The position numbers and the translations under genes are program-made. The notes below the pieces were generated by a model. That model saw only the letters and a program-made list of their open reading frames with translations, did no database searches and was not told where the DNA came from. From assembly GCA_934589145.1 (NCBI GenBank), contig CAKTNW010000064.1:1-6553 (forward strand): a stretch of DNA of 6,553 bases, given 5' to 3'. This document shows, in pieces, positions 1 through 4,835 of this stretch; the stretch's first letter is position 1, and each line of letters starts with the position of its first letter. The stretch comes from an uncultured Oscillospiraceae bacterium (GTDB lineage Bacteria; Bacillota; Clostridia; Oscillospirales; Oscillospiraceae).

Positions 1-39
1 TGTGCAGTCAAAGCTTGAATGAAAAGATGGGACGGAATT

Positions 40-759
40 ATGCAGTTGGATAAAATACAGAACACATCGCCTAAAATACCAGAGCTTATCATGCAGTCGC
101 TCATCGGAGCAATTGAGGCAGGACACATTCATGTGGGGGAGGAGCTTCCCAGTGAGCGCGAGCTTGCCGAAAGTCTCGGCGTGGGCCGCGGCTCGCTGAG
201 AGAGTGCCTTGCTATCCTGGAGTTTCTTGGGGCGATCGAGAGCCGCGGAAACCGGAAGGTCCTGCTGCGCAATGCGGACTTTATTCAAAAAGTCCGTACC
301 TGGATTGAAAGCGCGAACCAAATGGACACGCGCAGGACATTCAATGAGTTCCGACAGGTCATAGAGGTCGGTATCGTCAAGCTTGCCTGCGAGCGTGCGA
401 CGGACGAGGACATTGCGGCGATGGCAACAGCGGTCGAGCATCTGAAAGAGAACCCAAGCAAATACGAATATGATGTGGAGTTCCATGACTCTCTCGCCGT
501 AGCGAGTCACAATTCCATGCTGGCCGCGACGATCCATTTGGTCAACAATCTGATCGCCGACGTCCGTATCCGCTTCTGGGATCTGCCGGATTATCAGGAG
601 CGCACGCAGCAGTCTCACTATGCGATCTATCAGGCCGTATGCGATCGTGACGTGGAGCGTGCCCAGCTTGAAATGTCCCGCCATCTTGCCATTGTGGACG
701 AGTTTTCTGAGAAGTATCCCGGACGCAGCATGGGCGAGGAGGAGCCGCCGATCCCTTAA
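40..759 (+). CDS. GntR-family transcription regulator, FadR subfamily (FCD domain)
   Basis: A DNA-binding repressor or activator of the FadR/PdhR/LldR type. Numbering from the ATG at 40 (239 residues), a winged helix-turn-helix covers about residues 13-75, with the family signature LPSERELAESLGVGRGSLRE at about 36-55. An all-helical FCD effector domain follows at about 103-220. The metal or carboxylate ligands expected of FCD proteins are visible: Asp145 and His149 in DVEFH, His193 and His215. Length is normal for the family. An in-frame ATG at 19 directly follows a TGA at 16-18, so the gene cannot extend further upstream; the ATG at 40 is preferred because a weak GGGACGGA lies just before it and nothing like a binding site precedes 19. 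The gene sits 300 bases upstream of a 2-oxoacid dehydrogenase operon in the same direction, and FadR-like palindromes lie between them, so it probably controls that operon. The effector is unknown; a 2-oxo- or hydroxyacid is inference from the context. Confidence 0.93.
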   Translation: MQLDKIQNTSPKIPELIMQSLIGAIEAGHIHVGEELPSERELAESLGVGRGSLRECLAILEFLGAIESRGNRKVLLRNADFIQKVRTWIESANQMDTRRTFNEFRQVIEVGIVKLACERATDEDIAAMATAVEHLKENPSKYEYDVEFHDSLAVASHNSMLAATIHLVNNLIADVRIRFWDLPDYQERTQQSHYAIYQAVCDRDVERAQLEMSRHLAIVDEFSEKYPGRSMGEEEPPIP

Positions 760-771
760 CATGATGTCTGA

Positions 772-800
772 AACACACCCACCGAAGGCGGGTGTGTTCT
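772..800 (+). terminator. Likely intrinsic terminator of the regulator gene
   Basis: AACACACCC at 772-780 pairs perfectly with GGGTGTGTT at 790-798. The stem can extend inward past an A-C mismatch by two more G-C pairs (782-783 with 787-788), leaving a GAA loop. It begins 12 bases after the regulator stop codon. The tract that follows (TTCTTGT) is only partly T-rich, so termination may be incomplete. Position and stem quality make a terminator the best reading. Confidence 0.6.
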
Positions 801-834
801 TGTATGCGATGCAAATTGTGAAAAGCAGACAAAT

Positions 835-866
835 ATTTCTTTGCTATTTCGGCAAAGCAAAGAAAT
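835..866. repeat. 11-bp perfect inverted repeat upstream of the operon promoter
   Basis: ATTTCTTTGCT at 835-845 is the exact reverse complement of AGCAAAGAAAT at 856-866, separated by 10 bases. A second register is possible, CTTTGC 839-844 with GCAAAG 852-857, because GCAAA is tandemly repeated at 852-861. No T-run follows on either strand, so it does not look like a terminator. It ends 14 bases before the proposed -35 box, a position suited to an activator site or other protein-binding palindrome. It does not resemble the GGTnnnACC or TTGTATACAA sites further down. Function unknown. Confidence 0.6.
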
Positions 867-879
867 TGAAACGGCACGC

Positions 880-908
880 TTGACTATTTGTGCAATGTGT
901 GCTATTTT
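880..908 (+). promoter_or_regulatory. Sigma-A-type promoter with extended -10, for the PPC/dehydrogenase operon
   Basis: TTGACT at 880-885 matches the -35 consensus at five of six positions. After a 17-base spacer comes TATTTT at 903-908 (four of six), preceded by TGC at 900-902, which gives the TGn extended -10 element. Transcription would start near 914-917, leaving a leader of about 145 bases before the ATG at 1060. It is the best promoter I see in the gap. A sigma-54 promoter, known from some acetoin operons, is not present here. Confidence 0.62.
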
Positions 909-917
909 GTATACAAA
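906..917. promoter_or_regulatory. Candidate FCD/GntR operator O1 (TTTGTATACAAA), overlapping -10 and start site
   Basis: TTTGTATACAAA is a perfect 12-bp palindrome with the GT..AC core typical of GntR/FCD operators. It overlaps the last bases of the -10 box and the expected transcription start, so a bound protein would block RNA polymerase. The regulator encoded at 40-759 is the obvious candidate to bind. Binding itself is inference. Confidence 0.5.
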
Positions 918-925
918 GATGAAGC

Positions 926-937
926 GGTAATACCATC
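926..937. promoter_or_regulatory. Candidate GntR/PdhR-like operator O2 (GGTAATACC)
   Basis: GGTAATACC at 926-934 fits the GGTnnnACC core known for PdhR/FadR-type regulators, and is symmetric around its central A. With the next three bases (ATC) it forms one arm of a 12-bp perfect inverted repeat whose other arm is at 996-1007. Its centre lies 18.5 bp downstream of the centre of O1. The assignment rests on the motif and on the neighbouring regulator. Confidence 0.5.
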
Positions 938-963
938 CAACCAATATACCATTTCTTGTGAGC

Positions 964-987
964 TCCGCGCGCGGCGCGGAAATTTTT
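964..987 (+). terminator. Leader hairpin plus T-run: possible attenuator
   Basis: TCCGCGC at 964-970 pairs with GCGCGGA at 974-980 around a GCG loop, a very stable 7-bp GC stem. It is followed by AA and five T (983-987). This has the form of an intrinsic terminator, but it lies about 50 bases downstream of the predicted start site and 70 bases before the PPC gene. It could attenuate the operon or stop readthrough from the regulator. I find no strong competing antiterminator strand upstream: only GCGG at 924-927 could pair with part of the stem. No known riboswitch class is recognised. Confidence 0.5.
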
Positions 988-998
988 CAAGGCGTGAT

Positions 999-1007
999 GG
1001 TATTACC
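999..1007. promoter_or_regulatory. Candidate GntR/PdhR-like operator O3 (GGTATTACC)
   Basis: This is the exact reverse complement of the O2 core at 926-934 and fits GGTnnnACC. It lies well inside the transcribed leader, where a bound regulator could act as a roadblock or bridge to O2. The sequence shows the motif; its use is inferred. Confidence 0.45.
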
Positions 1008-1045
1008 AGCTTACCATCATGCCGGTAGAACAATTTATTGTGATT

Positions 1046-1050
1046 AGGAG
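1046..1050 (+). promoter_or_regulatory. Ribosome binding site of the PPC gene
   Basis: AGGAG ends nine bases before the ATG at 1060 and fixes that start. Confidence 0.75.
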
Positions 1051-1059
1051 AGTAAAGAA

Positions 1060-1533
1060 ATGAGCGATTATATCGAAATGGCCCAGGGAAAGCTCGGACG
1101 CGTCATCGTTGTGCGTCTGCGCCCGGGCGCGGATGTGCTCCTCAGCCTTGAGGAGGCGTGCAGAGAGCACAATATCACGAACGGCGTGATCCTCAGCGCA
1201 ATCGGCAGTCTTCAGTCTCCGCAGTTCTGCGACGTGGTCGAAATGCCAATCAAGGCGGGCTACGGCTACGGCGAGACGCTGCATCTGACCGGTCCGATCG
1301 AGCTGACCAGCGCGTCCGGCATCATCTGCCACGATGATGAGGGCACCATCAACCTCCATGTCCATATGGACCTGTGCGACCGCCACGGCAACGCGCACGG
1401 CGGCCATCTGGTCGAGGGCACGAAGGTGCTGCTGACGCTGGATGCCGTGATCGCGGAGGTCGAAGGCATTGATATGCGGCGCAAGTATAACAATGAGCTC
1501 GGCGTACCGCTGCTTGCACCGCAGCAGCTGTAA
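1060..1533 (+). CDS. PPC/PCC-domain (DUF296) protein
   Basis: A 157-residue single-domain protein that fills the usual length of stand-alone bacterial PPC (plant and prokaryote conserved) proteins. Visible family features are a strand-rich N-terminus with RVIVVRLRPGADV (14-26), ILSAIGSLQSPQF (44-56), the histidine pair LHVHMDL (99-105) with His100 and His102, and the loop GNAHGGHLVEGTKV (110-123) with His113 and His116, followed by a hydrophobic strand and an acidic turn. Related prokaryotic proteins form trimers, and the conserved histidines suggest a metal site. The biochemical role is unknown. No signal peptide or membrane segment is seen, so it should be cytosolic. It is the first gene after the promoter and leader, with only 29 bases to E1-alpha, so co-expression with the dehydrogenase is likely. 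A sensory or accessory role there is inference. Similarity to plant AT-hook proteins is limited to this domain; there is no AT-hook. Confidence 0.9.
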   Translation: MSDYIEMAQGKLGRVIVVRLRPGADVLLSLEEACREHNITNGVILSAIGSLQSPQFCDVVEMPIKAGYGYGETLHLTGPIELTSASGIICHDDEGTINLHVHMDLCDRHGNAHGGHLVEGTKVLLTLDAVIAEVEGIDMRRKYNNELGVPLLAPQQL

Positions 1534-1562
1534 AAACGACATGAATATAATTTGAGAAAGGC

Positions 1563-2585
1563 GTGAAGATTTTGAACAAGAAGAAAAATCTGCCCGAAGA
1601 GAAGTATCCGAAGGAGATGCTGCTCGATCTTTACCGCACGATGGTGCGGATCCGCTCATTTGAGGAGCACGCGGCGGAATGCTTTACCAAGGGTATGCTC
1701 GCGGGCAACATCCATCTGAGCATCGGCCAAGAGGGCGCCGAGGCGGGCGCGTTCGCCGCCATCGGCCCGCAGGATTATTTCACCTCTACGCATCGTGGCC
1801 ACGGTCATGCGATCGCGCGCGGCGCGGACGCCAAGCTCGCGATGGCGGAGCTGTTCGGCAAGGAGACCGGCTATTGCAAAGGTAAGGGCGGCTCCATGCA
1901 CATCGCGGACATGAAGAAGATGAACCATCTGGGCGCTAACGGCATTGTCGGCGCCGGTCAGCCCATTTCCTGCGGCAGCGCGTTGGCCTCCAAGATCATG
2001 GGAGATGGCGCGGTGACGGTCGGCTGCTTTGGCGACGGCGCGACCAATGAGGGCACGTTCCACGAGTCTCTGAATATGGCGGCGGCGTGGAAGCTGCCGG
2101 TCGTGTGGTTTATTGAAAACAACTGCTACGGTGTTTCCACCGAGATCCACCGCGTGACCAACACGCCCGACCTTGCGACCCGCGCGGCGGCCTACGGCGT
2201 GGAGTATGCCGTTGTTGACGGCACAGATCCCGTCGAGGTGTACGAGGCTATGTGCAAGGCGATGGAGCATGCGCGCAGCGGCAAGGGCCCCTATGTCCTC
2301 GAGGCAAAGGTGTTCCGTTATCAGGGCCACTACTGCGGCGATCCCGCGGTCTACCGTCCGGCGGAATACATGGAAGAGGCACTGAAGAACGATCCGATCG
2401 ACAAGCTGGGCGCGCGTCTCAAGGCGATGGGCGTCAAGGAAGAGGAGCTGGCTCAGATCCATCAGGAAGCGAAGGCGGAGATGGATGAGGCGGTCAAGTT
2501 CTCCGACGAGTCTCCCTATCCCGATCCCGCGACCGTTTTGGACGATATGTATGTGAGCGATAATGAAAGGTGCGTGGCAAGATGA
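1563..2585 (+). CDS. 2-oxoacid (pyruvate/acetoin) dehydrogenase complex E1 component, alpha subunit
   Basis: The thiamine-diphosphate-binding half of the E1 heterotetramer, which decarboxylates the substrate and acylates lipoyl groups on the complex. Counted from the GTG at 1563 (340 residues), the ThDP motif opens with GDG at 157-159 and closes with ENN at 185-187, about 30 residues apart as usual. HRGHGHAIARG (77-87) and GKGGSMHI (107-114) are typical active-site and cofactor segments. The loop QGHYCGDPAVYRP (254-266) corresponds to the regulatory loop of PDH E1-alpha and has the GHxxGDPxxYR form that I associate more with acetoin-type enzymes, though this does not prove substrate. The start is unusual: GTG at 1563 is only a few bases after GAGAAAGG, so TTG at 1572 (beginning M-N-K-K-K) is an equally good candidate with better spacing. 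Its TGA overlaps the ATG of E1-beta in ATGA, implying translational coupling and equal subunit output. Confidence 0.93.
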   Translation: MKILNKKKNLPEEKYPKEMLLDLYRTMVRIRSFEEHAAECFTKGMLAGNIHLSIGQEGAEAGAFAAIGPQDYFTSTHRGHGHAIARGADAKLAMAELFGKETGYCKGKGGSMHIADMKKMNHLGANGIVGAGQPISCGSALASKIMGDGAVTVGCFGDGATNEGTFHESLNMAAAWKLPVVWFIENNCYGVSTEIHRVTNTPDLATRAAAYGVEYAVVDGTDPVEVYEAMCKAMEHARSGKGPYVLEAKVFRYQGHYCGDPAVYRPAEYMEEALKNDPIDKLGARLKAMGVKEEELAQIHQEAKAEMDEAVKFSDESPYPDPATVLDDMYVSDNERCVAR

Positions 2586-3562
2586 GCAAGAAGATTACGG
2601 TCAGCAAGGCGATCGGCGAAGCGCTGCATGAAGAAATGCTTCGCGACGAAAAGGTGTTCATTATGGGCGAAGATATGGCCGTCATGGGCAATGTCTTTGC
2701 CATTACCAAGGGCTTTCTGGAGGAGTTCGGCCCCAACCGCGTGATCGACACGCCGATCTCCGAAGAGGGCTTTGTCGGTATGGCGGTCGGCGCGGCGGTC
2801 CGTGGTATGCGCCCGGTCGTCGAGCTGATGTATGACGACTTCGCCACCGAGTGCGCGGACCCCCTGTTTAATCAGGCGGCAAAGATCCGTTATATGACCG
2901 GCGGACAGTGCAATGTTCCTATGGTACTGCGCGCGCCGATGGGGTCCGGCCGCCGCAACGCCGGCCAGCACTCCCAGTCGCTTGAGAATTTCTTCTGCCA
3001 CTTCCCCGGCCTCAAGGTCGTAGCTCCCTGCTCCGCCGAGGATGCCAAGGGTCTGCTGAAGACGGCGATCCGCGACGACGATCCCGTCGTGTTCCTTGAG
3101 CACAAGCTGCTTTACGCCCATAAGGAAGAGATCCCCGAGGGCGAATATACCATTCCTCTCGGTGAGGCAAAGATCAAGCGTGAAGGCAAGGACCTGACGA
3201 TCATCTCCTGGTCCCGTGAGGTCAATTTCTCGCTTGAGGCGGCGGAAACGCTTGCGCAGGAGGGTATTGATGTCGAGGTGCTCGACCTGAGAACGCTCGT
3301 GCCGCTGGATTGGGAGGCCATCAAGGCGTCCGTTTCCAAGACGCACCGTGTCATCATCGTCTGCGAAGAGGTCAAGCGCGGCAGCTACGCCGGCGAGATC
3401 TCCGCGCAGATTGCAGAGGAACTGCTCGACGAGCTGGATGCTCCGGTCGAGCGCGTGTGCGGTCTGAACATTGTTTCTCCGTTCAGTCCCGTGCTGGAGG
3501 ATCAGAACTTCCCGCATCCGGCGGACATCGTCGCCGCGGTCAAGCGCGTGCTCAATCAGTAA
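2582..3562 (+). CDS. 2-oxoacid (pyruvate/acetoin) dehydrogenase complex E1 component, beta subunit
   Basis: Partner of E1-alpha in the alpha2beta2 ThDP enzyme. The 326-residue length is standard. It has the pyrimidine-binding domain with GEDMAVMGNVF (29-39), the cofactor-activating glutamate Glu61 in TPISEEGFVG (57-66), and the active-site histidine His130 in AGQHSQSLENFF (127-138). A C-terminal transketolase-like domain follows, with VEVLDLRTLVPLDWE (231-245) and VCEEVKRGSYAGEIS (260-274). The ATG at 2582 is chosen over an in-frame GTG at 2570. It overlaps the E1-alpha stop by four bases, is preceded by AAAGGTG at suitable distance, and gives the N-terminus MSKKITVSKAI typical of the family. 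Nothing is missing or broken. Confidence 0.95.
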   Translation: MSKKITVSKAIGEALHEEMLRDEKVFIMGEDMAVMGNVFAITKGFLEEFGPNRVIDTPISEEGFVGMAVGAAVRGMRPVVELMYDDFATECADPLFNQAAKIRYMTGGQCNVPMVLRAPMGSGRRNAGQHSQSLENFFCHFPGLKVVAPCSAEDAKGLLKTAIRDDDPVVFLEHKLLYAHKEEIPEGEYTIPLGEAKIKREGKDLTIISWSREVNFSLEAAETLAQEGIDVEVLDLRTLVPLDWEAIKASVSKTHRVIIVCEEVKRGSYAGEISAQIAEELLDELDAPVERVCGLNIVSPFSPVLEDQNFPHPADIVAAVKRVLNQ

Positions 3563-3569
3563 GGAGGGG
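3561..3569 (+). promoter_or_regulatory. Strong ribosome binding site of the E2 gene
   Basis: AAGGAGGGG begins inside the TAA of E1-beta and ends five bases before the ATG at 3575. It is a near-perfect anti-16S match, fitting high translation of the E2 core protein. Confidence 0.85.
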
Positions 3570-3574
3570 ATCGC

Positions 3575-4822
3575 ATGGCTTACGAAATTCTTATGCCCCA
3601 GTTGGGACTGACGATGGAAGAAGGCACAGTATCCAGCTGGCTCAAGCATGAGGGGGATGCTGTCAAGGCTGGCGAGGCTATCCTTGAGATCACGACAGAT
3701 AAACTCACCAACGAGGTCACGAGCGAGCACGACGGCGTGCTGCTCAAGATCGTCGCACAGGAGGGCGAGGATATCCCCGTCAAGGGCCTGCTCGGCTATA
3801 TCGGTGAAGCCGGCGAGCAGGTCGGCGGCGCGGCCGCTCCGGCTGCGGTGCCCGTCGAAGCGGTGGCTCCCGCTGCTGCCTCCGCGGCTGTAATTGCTCC
3901 CGCCGCGGTATCTGCCGGCGGTGCGCGTATCCGTATTTCTCCGTTTGCACGCAAGCTGGCGGCAAACATGGACGTGGATTATTCCGCACTTACCGGTTCC
4001 GGTCCCTCCGGCCGCATTGTTGCCAAGGATATTTACGCTGCGGCCGAAGCGCGGAAGTCCGCTCCGGCGGTTGCGCCTGCTGCCCCGGCCGCGGCTCCTG
4101 CGGCTCCTGCGGCGAAAAAGGGCGGCCTCGAGCTTATGGAGGGCGATACGATCGCCAAGCTCAGCGGTATGCGCAAGGTCGTTGCCGAGCGTATGCTCCA
4201 GTCTCACACCGAGATCCCGCCCGTTACGCAGAATACCAAGGTCGATGTCACGGCGCTGATGAAGTTCCGCAAGTCTCTCATCGAAACCGCGGGCAAGAAG
4301 TTCTCCGTCAACGATCTTATTCTCAAGGCGACGGCAAAAGTGCTGCGCGCACATCCCGAGGTGCTGGTCAGCTATGATAACGGTCAGGTCATTCAGCGTG
4401 CTCATGTCAATCTCGGCATGGCCGTCGCGCTTGACGCCGGTCTGATCGTCCCCGTTATCCGCGACGCGGATAAGATGGGTCTCGACGAGCTTGCTGCTAA
4501 GGCGAAGGATCTTGCGACTCGCGCAAAGGAGAATAAGCTCACCACGGATGAGTACAAGGGCTCAACCTTCTCGGTCAGCAACCTCGGCATGTTCGGCATC
4601 GAGACCTTCACGCCGATCGTCAATCAGCCCGATGCCGGTATCCTCGGCGTGTGCGCGATCCAGGATGAGCTGGTCATGGATGACGAGGGCAATATCAGCA
4701 AGCATCAGGTCATGCGCCTGTCCTTTACGTATGATCACCGTTTGATCGACGGCGCGGTCGCGGCAAAGTTTATTATGGACCTGCGCGATCTGCTGCAAAG
4801 CCCGATGAACATTCTTCTCTAA
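3575..4822 (+). CDS. Dihydrolipoamide acyltransferase (E2) of the 2-oxoacid/acetoin dehydrogenase complex
   Basis: The structural core of the complex, moving the acyl group from lipoyl-lysine to CoA. Domains in order over 415 residues: one lipoyl domain at about 1-79 with the lipoylation site Lys43 in TTDKLTNEV; an Ala/Pro/Val linker at about 85-115; a peripheral-subunit-binding domain at about 117-153 (RISPFARKLA to GRIVAKDI); a second Ala/Pro linker at about 160-180; and the catalytic acyltransferase domain at about 190-415. The catalytic motif DHRLIDG is at 387-393 with His388 and Asp392 intact, and STFSVSNLGMFG (330-341) is the conserved active-site strand. A single lipoyl domain is common in Gram-positive and acetoin-type E2. 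The gene starts 12 bases after E1-beta. Its lipoyl domain is nearly identical to the one opening the following E3 gene. Which acyl group is carried (acetyl being most likely) cannot be read from the sequence. Confidence 0.95.
   Translation: MAYEILMPQLGLTMEEGTVSSWLKHEGDAVKAGEAILEITTDKLTNEVTSEHDGVLLKIVAQEGEDIPVKGLLGYIGEAGEQVGGAAAPAAVPVEAVAPAAASAAVIAPAAVSAGGARIRISPFARKLAANMDVDYSALTGSGPSGRIVAKDIYAAAEARKSAPAVAPAAPAAAPAAPAAKKGGLELMEGDTIAKLSGMRKVVAERMLQSHTEIPPVTQNTKVDVTALMKFRKSLIETAGKKFSVNDLILKATAKVLRAHPEVLVSYDNGQVIQRAHVNLGMAVALDAGLIVPVIRDADKMGLDELAAKAKDLATRAKENKLTTDEYKGSTFSVSNLGMFGIETFTPIVNQPDAGILGVCAIQDELVMDDEGNISKHQVMRLSFTYDHRLIDGAVAAKFIMDLRDLLQSPMNILL
4091..4112 (+). repeat. Short tandem repeat in the second E2 linker
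   Basis: The 9-base unit GCGGCTCCT occurs at 4091-4099 and 4100-4108, followed by a partial GCGG. It encodes Ala-Ala-Pro-type steps in the flexible linker between the subunit-binding and catalytic domains. Such repeats can change linker length by slippage without harming the folded domains. Confidence 0.6.
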
Positions 4823-4828
4823 GGGAGG
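4823..4828 (+). promoter_or_regulatory. Ribosome binding site of the E3 gene
   Basis: GGGAGG directly follows the E2 stop codon and lies seven bases before the ATG at 4836, which decides this start and includes the lipoyl domain in E3. Confidence 0.8.
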
Positions 4829-4835
4829 CAAACGT

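Larger units (their letters stand above)
926..1007. repeat. 12-bp perfect long-range inverted repeat spanning the leader
   Basis: GGTAATACCATC (926-937) and GATGGTATTACC (996-1007) are exact reverse complements separated by 58 bases. The TACCAT core recurs at 947-952 and 1012-1017 on the plus strand. The downstream arm can also fold with 1012-1019: TGATGGTA at 995-1002 pairs with TACCATCA, giving 8 bp and a 9-base loop. The two RNA pairings exclude each other. As DNA, the arms are two operator-like sites with centres 73 bp apart, close to seven helical turns. Confidence 0.65.

Noticed and set aside
871..887. GGCAC at 873-877 as the -24 half of a sigma-54 promoter, as in some acetoin operons
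   Set aside because: The -12 GC expected ten bases after GG is TA (885-886), so the essential half is missing.
620..944. Small ORFs on both strands over the regulator's 3' end and the intergenic gap
   Set aside because: They overlap the regulator, the terminator and the promoter elements, have no ribosome sites, and encode no recognisable protein.
1011..1039. A second promoter downstream of the leader hairpin (TTACCA with TTTATT, 17-base spacer)
   Set aside because: Both boxes match poorly and transcription would begin inside the PPC ribosome binding site.
919..1047. Leader peptides: a three-codon ORF at 919-930, and a 16-codon ORF from the ATG at 997 to the TAG at 1045
   Set aside because: The first has no ribosome site. 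The second has only a weak AAGG four bases before its ATG and no telling codon run, although its stop overlaps the PPC ribosome site. Too weak to call.
915..1059. A TPP or other known riboswitch in the leader
   Set aside because: No conserved TPP core or other aptamer motif that I know is present; only the hairpin and repeats described can be supported.
1003..2462. Minus-strand open frames of 218 and 268 codons opposite the PPC gene and E1-alpha
   Set aside because: They have no ribosome site, no recognisable domain and a skewed composition, and they overlap strong family matches on the plus strand.
2516..4405. A 629-codon open frame on the minus strand, antisense to E1-beta and most of E2
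   Set aside because: It lies wholly opposite well-supported genes. Its Arg/His/Asp/Leu-rich translation is what GC-rich codons give in the antisense frame, and no domain is recognisable.
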